From Comamonas suwonensis (GTDB lineage Bacteria > Pseudomonadota > Gammaproteobacteria > Burkholderiales > Burkholderiaceae_C): a stretch of DNA of 64,000 bases. Every line of letters starts with the position of its first letter. The first letter of the stretch is position 1. Shown here one piece after another: positions 1 through 8,101 of the stretch. Under the pieces are notes generated by a model. That model saw only the letters and a program-made list of their open reading frames with translations, was not told where the DNA came from and did not search any database. The stretch is taken from the NCBI RefSeq assembly GCF_012844455.2, contig NZ_JABBCQ020000014.1:1-64000 (forward strand), in the 5' to 3' direction. The translations under genes were made by a program, and so were the position numbers.

Positions 1-440
1 TTTGCCTCTCAACAGGTGCGCGCTGGGGCGAAGCTGAAAGCCTTGAAATTCAGCATCTAAGGAACGGACAACTGCAATTTGCGGGTACCAAATCAGGCAA
101 GGTTCGTGCTTTACCTATTTCTTCTGAGCTGTCGGACGAGCTGAACGCTCACCACGACCCGATGGAAACAGGACACAGGCTCTTTGCTCCTTGCTACTCT
201 GCTTTCAGAGAGGGCATCGAACGAGCCAATATTCACCTGCAGGAAGGTCAGCTCACCCATGTCTTGCGCCACACCTTCGCATCGCACTTCATGATGAATG
301 GCGGAAACATTCTGGTTTTGCAACGCAGCTTGGGGCACGCCAACCTCACGATGACCATGCGCTATGCGCATTTAGCGCCAGATCATCTACTAGAGGTTGT
401 TCGCTTCAATCCGCTCCAAAGGGCTTCTGTCACAACTTAG
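1..440 (+). CDS. Tyrosine recombinase (integrase), 5' end cut by window edge
   Basis: The reading frame is open from base 3 to the stop at 438-440, so only the catalytic C-terminal part is inside the window. Visible catalytic positions are the first Arg (GARWGEAE), a Lys (GTKSGKVR), the HxxR box (HVLRHTFASH), the second His (LGHANL) and the nucleophile Tyr (MRYAHL). The pattern is that of phage or inovirus-type integrases. The gene lies outside the two elements defined by the tRNA fragments and ends 11 bp inside the convergent membrane-protein gene. What it integrates cannot be judged because its 5' side is missing. Confidence 0.85.
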   Translation, partial: CLSTGARWGEAESLEIQHLRNGQLQFAGTKSGKVRALPISSELSDELNAHHDPMETGHRLFAPCYSAFREGIERANIHLQEGQLTHVLRHTFASHFMMNGGNILVLQRSLGHANLTMTMRYAHLAPDHLLEVVRFNPLQRASVTT

Positions 441-930
441 TTGCACGAATAAAAGTTGTAGCCGACGCAATGGAAGTAGCAACAACACCTGCAAAAACTA
501 CTTGAAGCATAAAAATCGCGCAGACTGCAAGTCCCAACTCTAGCAAGCGCTTCTCTTTGTACATTGCTCGCAAAAAAAGTAGCGGAATTCTGAATCGAGG
601 CACACCAGACTCGTGAAGCTGCTTCTGCTGCTGTCTAGCCCATGGCACTAAACCCGGGAAAAGTTCTGCAAAGAAAATAGAAATATTTGCATATGCAGCA
701 TAGAAAAATAGAAAAACAAAAGAGAAGAAAGCAAATGTCGGCCAAAAATTCCCGAAATCAAACTTCAGAAAATTAAGCTTGCTGCCTGTAATCAATGCCA
801 TCGAGGCCAGGAAAACCTGAGGCGTCAAATTACGTAAAAAATTTAAGTAATGAGTGCGAGCTTCGCGGAGCCACTCTGACAGGGGAAGAGCAGGAGCTGG
901 TATCTGATCCATGTAGTCTCCAAATTGCAC
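430..930 (-). CDS. Hypothetical membrane protein, 166 aa
   Basis: No family recognised. The protein has a strongly aromatic hydrophobic segment around residues 63-90 and a second one around 134-156, with a possible weaker one near 38-52; the middle is basic and polar. This suggests two or three membrane helices. An alternative start at Met7 (position 912) is possible. It is convergent with, and overlaps by 11 bp, the partial integrase gene, an arrangement common at the edges of prophages or small integrative elements. Function unknown. Confidence 0.5.
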   Translation of the reverse strand: MQFGDYMDQIPAPALPLSEWLREARTHYLNFLRNLTPQVFLASMALITGSKLNFLKFDFGNFWPTFAFFSFVFLFFYAAYANISIFFAELFPGLVPWARQQQKQLHESGVPRFRIPLLFLRAMYKEKRLLELGLAVCAIFMLQVVFAGVVATSIASATTFIRATKL

Positions 931-1026
931 AAGAGCAACTCAGGCTAGTGAGTTCCCTACACTTTGATCGACAGCAGCCGCAAGAACTTAAGCAGCGTTG
1001 ACACTTGGTTGACAGCCTCAATAGAA

Positions 1027-1054
1027 AACGGGCTACGATTTCTCGTAACCCGTT
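1027..1054 (-). terminator. Rho-independent terminator of the tRNA fragment
   Basis: A 12-bp stem (AACGGGCTACGA / TCGTAACCCGTT, one G-U pair) around a 4-nt loop is followed on the minus strand by TTTT. It lies 8 bp beyond the CCA end of the tRNA 3' half and is the expected terminator of a minus-strand tRNA. Confidence 0.75.
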
Positions 1055-1062
1055 GATATTGC

Positions 1063-1109
1063 TGGTAGGGCGTGACAGACTTGAACTGTCGACCAAAGGA
1101 TTATGAGTC
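1063..1109 (-). other. Displaced 3' half of a CAU tRNA (left attachment site of element A)
   Basis: Read on the minus strand, this is the anticodon loop CTCATAA, the 3' side of the anticodon stem, a perfect 5-bp T stem (GACAG/CTGTC), the 3' acceptor strand ACGCCCT, discriminator A and CCA. It has no 5' half here. The 3' acceptor strand pairs with the GGGGCGT 5' half at 35936, 35 kb away. The identity with the other copies ends in the anticodon loop (TTATGAGTC, 1101-1109), which marks the recombination core. Confidence 0.85.
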
Positions 1110-1127
1110 ATGATAGCTTAGCTAATA

Positions 1128-1252
1128 CTGGATTTCACTGGATTTTAAATTTTATCATAACTTGTTGATTTTAAACATTTAATTTTCCAACGCAATCCAG
1201 CAGCATCCAGTATCATCGAAAAAAATTCCGGAACCAAACCGGAACCAGGAAT
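1128..1252. repeat. Left arm-type repeats of element A
   Basis: Between the core and the integrase start are two CTGGAT words (about 1130 and 1139), two ATCCAG words in the opposite sense (about 1195 and 1204), and a 26-nt block at 1227-1252 that itself contains two CCGGAACC words 11 bp apart. The same 26-nt block recurs exactly at 26930-26955 near the other end of the element. Spacing and symmetry fit integrase arm sites; this role is inferred. Confidence 0.6.
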
Positions 1253-1261
1253 CGCCCTTCA

Positions 1262-2551
1262 ATGACTACGACCCAGACTCCAGGCCAGATTTTTCAAGCT
1301 TTACCTGCCGGAAAATTCGCCACGCTCGCAAAAATAAGTCCACGCGGAGCACTGCTGCTTCGCAAGCTCAAAAATGGCAGCGGCATGTTCTATTGGCGAT
1401 CAGAGCACAACGGAAAAGAGCTACGCGAGCCAATCGGCGCGTTTGACACGTCAGCACCGCCAAAGAGCATCAAGCCAACAGAACGCGGCTATTCATTCAG
1501 TGCTGCCGTCAGAGCTGCTGAAGTTCTCTCTACACAGCATCTTGGCAACATTGACGGTGGCGGCTACCAAAGCCTCAAGAAAGCTAAGAAAAAAGAGCTG
1601 GCTCAGGCGCGGGAAAGAGCACAAGAGCTGGAAGAGCAAACGCTTGAGAAGCTGCTGCTGGCCTACTGTGACTATCTCCAAAATCTCGGAAAAATCTCTC
1701 ACCAAGAGGCAAGGAATGTGCTGCGGCTCCACGTCATAGAAGCATTTCCGAAGCTTGCCAGATCGCCAGCATCGCAGATCACTACCGAGCAAGTTGCTGA
1801 TGTGATGCGCAGACTGATACAGGATGGCAAGCGCCGCAGTGCGAACAAGCTGAGAAGCTATATGCGCGCCGCCTTCCAGTGTGCGAAGTCTGCCAAGACC
1901 AATCCCAGCATTCCGCTGAGCTTCAAAAGCTTTGCGATTTCCATCAATCCAGTCTCAGACACAACGCCGGACCCGCAAGGCAACCAAGCCGACAAAAATC
2001 CCATCAACTTTTTTGGACTGCAGAGGTACTGGAAGCACATCAATAGTCAGAACGACTACCGCAGCGCCCTGCTACGTTTTCATTTGGCAACTGGCGGTCA
2101 GCGCATAGCTCAACTGCTGCGACTCACCAATGCAGACATTCATAGTGACCACATCGTTCTGCATGATCCAAAGGGACGAACCGGCCAGCGGGCTCGTACA
2201 CATGTGGTTCCTCTCACCAACGTGGCGCGCCTTGCCCTTGAGCAATGCCGTGCGCCCGGTGAATTTGCTTTCACCAGCGATGGCGGAAAGACTCATTTAA
2301 CGGGAACCACGCTGAGTGCATGGGCGCAAGCTGCTGCAGCCGAAGCCGGTCTTGCAGACTTTCAAGCTAAGCAAATCCGATCCGGGGTTGAGACTCTGCT
2401 GGCAAGTGCAAGTGTCAGCTCCGACATTCGGGGAAGACTACAGTCGCATGGCATTTCAGGCATTCAGAATCGGCACTACAACGCCTATGAGTACCTGCCT
2501 GAGAAGCGCCAAGCTCTGGAGAAGCTGCTTGATCTGTTGGAGCAAGAATAG
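1262..2551 (+). CDS. Tyrosine recombinase of element A
   Basis: 429-aa site-specific recombinase, about the size of integrases that target tRNA genes. Catalytic landmarks are Arg in GGQRIAQLLRL (near residue 280), Lys in DPKGRTGQ (near 307), Arg in KQIRSGVETL (near 372), His in LQSHGISG (near 396) and a C-terminal Tyr in RHYNAYEYL (near 405-410). The usual HxxR first His is replaced by Lys (KQIR), which is tolerated in some members. The N-terminal part is lysine-rich with a coiled-coil-like stretch around 105-130. It starts about 150 bp from the anticodon-loop core and reads inward, as is typical. It presumably integrates and excises the 26-kb element A. Confidence 0.9.
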   Translation: MTTTQTPGQIFQALPAGKFATLAKISPRGALLLRKLKNGSGMFYWRSEHNGKELREPIGAFDTSAPPKSIKPTERGYSFSAAVRAAEVLSTQHLGNIDGGGYQSLKKAKKKELAQARERAQELEEQTLEKLLLAYCDYLQNLGKISHQEARNVLRLHVIEAFPKLARSPASQITTEQVADVMRRLIQDGKRRSANKLRSYMRAAFQCAKSAKTNPSIPLSFKSFAISINPVSDTTPDPQGNQADKNPINFFGLQRYWKHINSQNDYRSALLRFHLATGGQRIAQLLRLTNADIHSDHIVLHDPKGRTGQRARTHVVPLTNVARLALEQCRAPGEFAFTSDGGKTHLTGTTLSAWAQAAAAEAGLADFQAKQIRSGVETLLASASVSSDIRGRLQSHGISGIQNRHYNAYEYLPEKRQALEKLLDLLEQE

Positions 2552-2645
2552 CAACTGATTTTTCGTTAAACAGAAGAATCTGTTTCGTTGGCGCTTGTCG
2601 CCACAAGCAAAGTTCAGTTTTCCACCCATAAGAGAGGCAAAAGCT

Positions 2646-3941
2646 GTGTCAACGTTGTCCAAGGAAATCAACCGTCGCTCAGAAAATAGACCTACGGCCA
2701 AACCGGCTTCATCAACAAGGTTGGCTCTGGAAGCTCTTGCATTGATTCCCTTGTATATGTTGGCTGAAGGACGGAATCAGAGCATTCCCAGCCTGATCCA
2801 TGATCTAACTGGGCTGTCAAAAGCACGAATCTCCAAGGGCAACATAGACACGATTCGCCCATCCACCCTGAAAAAGATAGATGAACATCAGCAACGGTGG
2901 TTAGCGAATTACCTCGAAGACCCCGAAGCACTTGCTCACGCTCACGAAAAGATTGCGACAGCACCGAAAACCAAGTCTGGAAATTATGCATCTTGGACTG
3001 GTTGGATGCATCAGCTTGAATTTCCGCCAGAGGTTCCTCTTCCTATGAGCAAAGCAGTGGCGTTGACCATAGATGATTTGACGGAGGCACTGGTAGCGGC
3101 CTGCGACGAAGACGACCTAGCTAAATTCAAGCAGATTTTGCTGAGTCACATTGAGCGACATGGATCAGCGGTCAGTATTGCTGGAGAAACCGGTTTTGAA
3201 CACGCGACAGAGCAGGAATTGAAAGAGCTACAGACCCTGAATGACTGGGCGCAAACTACCGTTTTTATCGAGAAAGTTCGCGACACACTGTATTGGGACA
3301 TGATTAGTACGCTAGACGCTGAATGGAACAGTCACTATTTCTCCGGCCGCCAGAGACGATCACTGTTTCCTCTTGTCATGGTAAGGGTGCAAGACGGTTT
3401 GCTTGAAGGCCGTAAACCACTTTCAAGAAAAAACATCATCTTCCGTCCGTCTCGACGACTGCTGGAATTTCTGTACGCCTTGCTGTTCTACATGCGGTAC
3501 AAAAAATGGCCCGACGGGGCACCAAGCCCTCAAGTTCTCGCAAGCATTCTCTCCAAACCTAGCGCGCAGGAAGTATTGAGCAACAGCGACGTAAGCAACT
3601 ATTTCGACGGATCAACAAAGCTTACTCTTGATCTTGTGTATGACCACTGGGTGCAGATGCGCCAACACTTCACGCTTGAAAAAGCTGGGCAGGGGCCAGG
3701 ACTACCGTTTCCGATAGTCATGCTCGCTCTTCATTGGCAGACCTTGCTGGTACGAGACAAAGGGAAATCGTTTTTGCTACCTGACCTGGAGAGATACAAC
3801 CTCTTTTGGAACCACCGTCGCCAACAGTGGGAATCTCAGCAATCCGCGCAACATGAGTTTTTACACAATGCAAGCCCCAAGAAGGGGGAACCTATCGAGT
3901 GGCCTGCATGGATGCTCAGTCAGTCTTCGTTGTCATCCTGA
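2646..3941 (+). CDS. Hypothetical protein, 431 aa
   Basis: Not recognised. The frame is open from a TTG at 2595, but a GTG at 2646 has AGAGAGG eight bases upstream and is the better start. The protein is soluble, without signal peptide or membrane segments. A stretch near residues 30-75 (LSKARISKGNIDTIRPSTLKK, with the first serine dropped here) is rich in Ser/Lys/Arg and could be a small DNA-binding part. A basic segment near 245-285 precedes a hydrophobic, aromatic helix pair. It follows the integrase by about 95 bp on the same strand, the usual place for a co-transferred accessory gene in such islands. Function unknown. Confidence 0.6.
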   Translation: MSTLSKEINRRSENRPTAKPASSTRLALEALALIPLYMLAEGRNQSIPSLIHDLTGLSKARISKGNIDTIRPSTLKKIDEHQQRWLANYLEDPEALAHAHEKIATAPKTKSGNYASWTGWMHQLEFPPEVPLPMSKAVALTIDDLTEALVAACDEDDLAKFKQILLSHIERHGSAVSIAGETGFEHATEQELKELQTLNDWAQTTVFIEKVRDTLYWDMISTLDAEWNSHYFSGRQRRSLFPLVMVRVQDGLLEGRKPLSRKNIIFRPSRRLLEFLYALLFYMRYKKWPDGAPSPQVLASILSKPSAQEVLSNSDVSNYFDGSTKLTLDLVYDHWVQMRQHFTLEKAGQGPGLPFPIVMLALHWQTLLVRDKGKSFLLPDLERYNLFWNHRRQQWESQQSAQHEFLHNASPKKGEPIEWPAWMLSQSSLSS

Positions 3942-4057
3942 GTAATTCGGTCTTCCCAGTCATCGGGACGATCATCTTCACCGCGTGAGTGCCAATATTC
4001 GTCGTGGTTTGGATTGCATTGATTGGCGTGGTTATCGTTGTCTGATTGGCGGGACAT
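3920..4057 (-). CDS. Small acidic protein, 45 aa
   Basis: ATG at 4057 is preceded by GGAG six bases upstream. The product is very acidic at its C terminus and carries the motif NQCNPNHDEYWHSRG followed by ERPDDWE-like residues (DRPDDWED). I recall a short protein family with this NPN-x-x-x-YW-x-x-RG pattern in many proteobacterial islands; its function is not known. It overlaps the end of the convergent 431-aa gene by 22 bp and follows the 58-aa gene by 28 bp, so the two small genes look like one transcript. Confidence 0.65.
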   Translation of the reverse strand: MSRQSDNDNHANQCNPNHDEYWHSRGEDDRPDDWEDRITQDDNED

Positions 4058-4085
4058 TTTGTTCTCCAGTAGATGAAGGGCTAGA

Positions 4086-4262
4086 TTAATTTGCGGTCTT
4101 TGCAAGGGTCTGCTGCATACGGCCAACATATGAACCTTTCGGAACCCCTCCCCCACTTTGTTTAGCAACAGCGCTTTGAACGCGGGCGACTGCTGCTGGA
4201 GTTGTTGGCGACTTGACGGTACCACGTGACACCTGAGCGCTGTTGCGAGATGACTTAGACAT
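4086..4262 (-). CDS. Small basic protein, 58 aa
   Basis: ATG at 4262 has a strong ribosome site (AAAGGAGG) just upstream. The 58-residue product is Ser/Ala/Gln-rich and basic. It contains SRNSAQVSRGTVKSP, TPAAVARVQSAVAK and GGGVPKGSYVGRMQ. This pattern matches a short conserved protein I recall from many proteobacterial accessory regions; its function is unknown. It is the first gene of a two-gene small-protein unit with the 45-aa gene. The frame is easy to miss because a longer non-coding frame overlaps it. Confidence 0.7.
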   Translation of the reverse strand: MSKSSRNSAQVSRGTVKSPTTPAAVARVQSAVAKQSGGGVPKGSYVGRMQQTLAKTAN

Positions 4263-4360
4263 AGAGCCTCCTTTAAAGTTAAGTGCATGGCCTACTTCGT
4301 GCGGCCACAGAAGGACTTTCGTTCAAGTCGTCTGCGCAGTTCATCCAGAAATGTTCACTT

Positions 4361-4561
4361 TCACCTCCGAGTTGCGGCCTCGATAGGAGACTGCGCAGAA
4401 ATGGGATAGTGCTTGGCTTCATAAACTGCAACCAGCAGCCCCAACACCTCCAGACGCTCACCCTCAGGGGATTCGCCATCCGGGTCTAGTTCAATCAGCG
4501 CCGAAACTTCAGCCAGCATGGCCTTGTAATCTGCTTCGCTGCGAAGGGGGCTGATTTCCAT
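4361..4561 (-). CDS. Truncated HigA-type antitoxin, N-terminal part only (66 aa)
   Basis: ATG at 4561 follows GGGAAG. The sequence MEISPLRSEADYKAMLAEV, then EGERLEVLGLLVAVYEAKHY and PISAQSPIEA is the conserved N-terminal dimer/toxin-binding region of HigA antitoxins. In intact HigA about 50-60 more residues with the helix-turn-helix follow PIEA; here the frame stops after RR. It lies 20 bp downstream of a decayed higB, the normal higB-higA order. Without the DNA-binding domain it cannot autoregulate in the usual way and is probably a remnant. Confidence 0.7.
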   Translation of the reverse strand: MEISPLRSEADYKAMLAEVSALIELDPDGESPEGERLEVLGLLVAVYEAKHYPISAQSPIEAATRR

Positions 4562-4581
4562 GGCACTTCCCTTCATTTCGT

Positions 4582-4830
4582 TCAATCGACGGTGGCTGCT
4601 CCTATCACGTCGTGCTGTTTGTGTGTACCTGTGAATTTGACGTAAACCCATTGCATCTTGCACGCCATGGTCACAATGAGCCGGTAGTCGTGGCCTTTGA
4701 TATTGAAGACCACACGGTTGTGTGCCAACGATGCACGCATTACCGAACGCAGCCGTCGAACTCGTCCAACGGGCGAACTGCTCTACTCGTTCCACTTCTG
4801 CCATTCTCCATGGTAGGCTGACTGTCAAAG
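4582..4830 (-). pseudogene. higB toxin remnant (frameshifted)
   Basis: The minus-strand frame ending at 4582 encodes HNRVVFNIKGHDYRLIVTM, a tryptophan-containing strand and VKFTGTHKQHDVIGAATV. This is the C-terminal half of a HigB mRNA-interferase. Upstream, the matching N-terminal piece (VERVEQFARWTSS) is in another frame, and the frame of the C-terminal piece is closed by a stop near 4760. The toxin gene therefore carries at least one frameshift and lacks its beginning. Together with the truncated higA it is a dead toxin-antitoxin pair. Confidence 0.65.
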
Positions 4831-5003
4831 ACCGCTCTTCGATCCGATCACTGCAAGCAAAACGCCGCTAGCTAAAAGCATGACTGCGATTCAGTTAAAT
4901 TCAGTGGGCACAACTAACGTTGACAAGCCAAGAATGCAGGAAGCCTGACTTTTCACGGCCCAGCGAAGCGCTTTTAACATCATCACCTCTGGAGAAATTG
5001 AGC

Positions 5004-6986
5004 ATGGCTAGGCCCAAAAAAGCGGATGTATCAACAGGCTCGTTCTTCGAGGAGGACTATCTTGTTCGGACGCTTGGACGCATCGCACATGACCCAGAGG
5101 TCGCACTGACGGAGTTGGTCGCCAACGCATGGGACGCAGGAGCGTCTCTGGTAGATATTACGGTGCCAAGCGTAGGGGAAACGGCCTTGGTAGTTCAAGA
5201 CGATGGGCACGGCATGAGTGCTGCCCAGTTTAAGGGCCGATGGATGCGGCTAGGCTACGACCGGATCAAGCACCAAGGCGTACATGTAGAGTTTCCTCCG
5301 GAGCGAGCTGACTGGCGCCGTAAAGCCTATGGCCGGAATGGGGTCGGTAGACATGGCCTTCTATGCTTCGCCAATCACTACGATGTTGAGACTTGGCGCG
5401 AAGGAAAAGGAGCCAACTTCGAGATCGGAACCCAGAGCAGTGAGACACCTTTCAAAATTATGAAGGAGACTACGTTTCTGCGGCAGGGCCACGGCACTCG
5501 GCTATCGGTTGTCGTTCAACGGCATCTACCTGACGAAGGACGGATTCGGGATATTTTATCGGCGCGGTTTCTCCATGACCCACAGTTCGTAGTGCGAGTG
5601 AATGGTCAGTCAGTATCACTGGCTGATCAATCAGGACTAATCGAACAGACCGCACTAAACATTCCAGGTTGCCCCGCTGCTGAGGCCTTCGTGGTCGACT
5701 CATCCAAAGCAGCTAAATCTACGATCTATCAAGGGGTCGCTTTTTGGGTGAATGGTCGACTGGTGGGCTCACCGAGTTGGGTGGTCGGCTCGGAAGCTGT
5801 GATCGATGGCCGTTCGCGATTTGCTAAACGCTATTCAATCGTTGTTAAGACTAACGATGGCTGGGCCAGTGAGATTGAACCGGATTGGGCACGCTTCAAG
5901 CCCAGTACGAAGGCCGAAGCGCTTTTCGCGGCTGTGCAGAAATACGCACAACAGGTCTTCAGCAAGCTATCGTCGGATTTGGTAGAGGAGAGTTCTGAGG
6001 ATGCCTTGGTTCGCAATCGTGAGGAATTCAAAGGGCTCTCACAGCTACGACGCATTGAAGTTGCTAGCTTCGCTCGCGACTTGGTCAAAGCTAATCCGAC
6101 AGTTAATCCGGACACACTATCCGCTGCCGTACAGGCCTTGATAAATTTGGAGAAATCCAGGGGCGGAGCAGGCCTGCTCGAGAAGCTCACCAAGCTCGAT
6201 GAGTCGGATATTGAGGGCCTCGACCGCTTACTCAGTCAATGGACAGTCAGGGACGCACTGTCTGTACTCGACGAGATCGACCACCGCCTAGCGGTTGTCA
6301 CAGCAATAGAGAAGCTTTGTGGCGATCCAGCGACCGACGAGTTACATACACTTCATCCACTGGTCACTCAGGCACGATGGCTCTTTGGTCCCGAGTTCGA
6401 TAGCAGTGAATATGCCTCCAATGTAAGCCTGAGAACAGCCACAGCAAAGATATTCAGCAAACGTGTCGCAACCACTGCTTTTGTCAACTCCAAGCAAAGG
6501 CCTGACATAGTCTCGCTTGCTGATGCGACCTGCTCGGTGGTGGGTACCGAGACGTTTGATTCAGCGAACTCCAACTTGATGCGCATTCAAGACGTATTAA
6601 TCATCGAACTCAAGAAGGGGAAGTCGACCATCGGGCGCGATGAGATGAACCAAGCCGATGGTTATATACAGGATTTTCTTGGCAGCGGAGCATTGGACGG
6701 CACCCCCATATTCCGGGCTTTTGTCGTTGGCTACGAAATTGCACCAAAGACTGCTCGAGAAAAAGAAATCAAAGAAGAGAGCGTTCTTCGCGGAAAGGTG
6801 ATGGCAACCACTTATGGGCAACTCACCCGAACTGCACATCAGCGACTCTTACGCCTCAAAGAACGGATTCCAGCAAGGTATGAAGACGTATCGGGGGCAG
6901 ACCTCTCCGCCAGAGTCATGCAGAGGGCAACCCAAGCGCCATTGCTGCTGGTCAACAAGAATTGTGCCGAGCCATCTACAACTTGA
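5004..6986 (+). CDS. GHKL (Hsp90/MORC-like) ATPase with C-terminal PD-(D/E)XK-like nuclease domain, 660 aa
   Basis: The N-terminal third is a Bergerat-fold ATPase: N-box ELVANAWDAGA (about residues 36-46), DDGHGM (about 66-71) and a glycine-rich lid GRNGVGRHG (about 111-119). The C-terminal part has RPDIV (about 499) and IIELKKGKS with a following NQADGYI (about 533-555), which fits the D...ExK core of PD-(D/E)XK nucleases of the Shedu/Mrr kind. ATG 5004 has GGAG nine bases upstream; a TTG at 4920 would add 28 residues. It stands alone, with no obvious partner, beside restriction-modification genes. A role as a single-protein anti-phage nuclease powered or gated by ATP is inferred from domains and location. 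Confidence 0.75.
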   Translation: MARPKKADVSTGSFFEEDYLVRTLGRIAHDPEVALTELVANAWDAGASLVDITVPSVGETALVVQDDGHGMSAAQFKGRWMRLGYDRIKHQGVHVEFPPERADWRRKAYGRNGVGRHGLLCFANHYDVETWREGKGANFEIGTQSSETPFKIMKETTFLRQGHGTRLSVVVQRHLPDEGRIRDILSARFLHDPQFVVRVNGQSVSLADQSGLIEQTALNIPGCPAAEAFVVDSSKAAKSTIYQGVAFWVNGRLVGSPSWVVGSEAVIDGRSRFAKRYSIVVKTNDGWASEIEPDWARFKPSTKAEALFAAVQKYAQQVFSKLSSDLVEESSEDALVRNREEFKGLSQLRRIEVASFARDLVKANPTVNPDTLSAAVQALINLEKSRGGAGLLEKLTKLDESDIEGLDRLLSQWTVRDALSVLDEIDHRLAVVTAIEKLCGDPATDELHTLHPLVTQARWLFGPEFDSSEYASNVSLRTATAKIFSKRVATTAFVNSKQRPDIVSLADATCSVVGTETFDSANSNLMRIQDVLIIELKKGKSTIGRDEMNQADGYIQDFLGSGALDGTPIFRAFVVGYEIAPKTAREKEIKEESVLRGKVMATTYGQLTRTAHQRLLRLKERIPARYEDVSGADLSARVMQRATQAPLLLVNKNCAEPSTT

Positions 6987-7067
6987 GGTGGTGCGCTACT
7001 CCTAACTAAATGCACTTCGATTACCGAACCCTGCAATAGCTAGCGCTCGCAAAATCGAGTTTTGGAG

Positions 7068-8000
7068 TCAGCGTAGTTGCTTGCTTATAGCATCCTGCAC
7101 GGCAGGCAACACATCTTCGTAGTTGAATCCACTTTGCACTTTCTGCAGTGGCTTGGTGACTCGCTGGTTGAGCCATGTAGCCAAGCTTTGACTTTCACCT
7201 TGGCGCACTAATGGATCGTGGCTATTGCCGTGGTAGCGAAACTCCGTAAGGTTTTCCGGGTGGGCTTTGAATTTATCCGTGAAACCAACCGCTGGATATT
7301 GCTTGCTGCCACCAGCCCATGAGTCTTCGTCTTCGATAGATGACCACATCGGCAGTCGCGTGTCCCATTTCCATAAATGCTCGTACTGTCGGTTCACGCT
7401 CTGCTTGTGGCAGACCCCGCCAACGATTTGGGGATCAGCACGATCCCAGTGGTAAGTGGTGCGGCAGCCCTCGCTGTGACCGCTCAAGATAATGGGCAAG
7501 TCTGAGAAGGTCTTGAACCAGCGAATGACTTCTGCAATATCGTCGCCGCGTGCATCCAAGCGCGCCGGATTGACTGCTGTGTACACGCCTTCGCGTGCCC
7601 GCTCGCTGGCTTGCTTGAGCATTTCTTCAGTTGAGCCGCCTGGACAACCGAGCTTGTTGCCGTCCCGCGCCACGAATTCTGGCGTTATGACCGCAAACCC
7701 TTCTCGGTAGTAGAACTGCGCCACCGTGGTTTCCCATCCCCACATGCCGCCACAGCCATGGTTGTGGATGACAAGTCCACGCACTGTGGGATGGCGCGGT
7801 ATCAGCGCAGTGAACTTTTCGCGATATACAGCCCCGAACAACGGTAAATAGAAGACGCTGCGGTCAAGCACCGTTCGGGCCTGTGCTTTGTCATAAGCAG
7901 GAGCTTGGCGACTCTGCTGAGCACCAGCGTTTGAAACCAGCAGCGACTGTGACAGTGCCAATATCAGAACGCCCCAAGCACTAAATTTTCCACTGCGCAT
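7068..8000 (-). CDS. Secreted alpha/beta hydrolase, 310 aa
   Basis: The preferred start is ATG 8000, which has GAGAGGGAG upstream; an overlapping GTG at 8018 would lie inside that site. Residues 1-28 form a signal peptide ending near SNAGAQQ. The catalytic elbow is GHSEG (near residue 181), with the oxyanion-hole region IHNHGCGGMWGWE and a late HGNSHDP supplying the likely His. This matches dienelactone-hydrolase-like enzymes. It lies 100 bp downstream of a lipoprotein gene on the same strand and probably shares its transcript. Substrate unknown. Confidence 0.75.
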   Translation of the reverse strand: MRSGKFSAWGVLILALSQSLLVSNAGAQQSRQAPAYDKAQARTVLDRSVFYLPLFGAVYREKFTALIPRHPTVRGLVIHNHGCGGMWGWETTVAQFYYREGFAVITPEFVARDGNKLGCPGGSTEEMLKQASERAREGVYTAVNPARLDARGDDIAEVIRWFKTFSDLPIILSGHSEGCRTTYHWDRADPQIVGGVCHKQSVNRQYEHLWKWDTRLPMWSSIEDEDSWAGGSKQYPAVGFTDKFKAHPENLTEFRYHGNSHDPLVRQGESQSLATWLNQRVTKPLQKVQSGFNYEDVLPAVQDAISKQLR

Positions 8001-8101
8001 AACTATCTCCCTCTCCACTAAATCATTTATTTGCCGGCGGCTACGACTTTGATGTGCGTGCCACCGTGCGGATCAGATACCGACTGGCTTACGCCGTGAT
8101 T

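Noticed and set aside
4279..4479. Possible tail of a second antitoxin (GGESEHFWMN resembles the FWLN motif of some HigA proteins)
   Set aside because: Too short and isolated to call; it may be rearranged higA debris but no helix-turn-helix was found.
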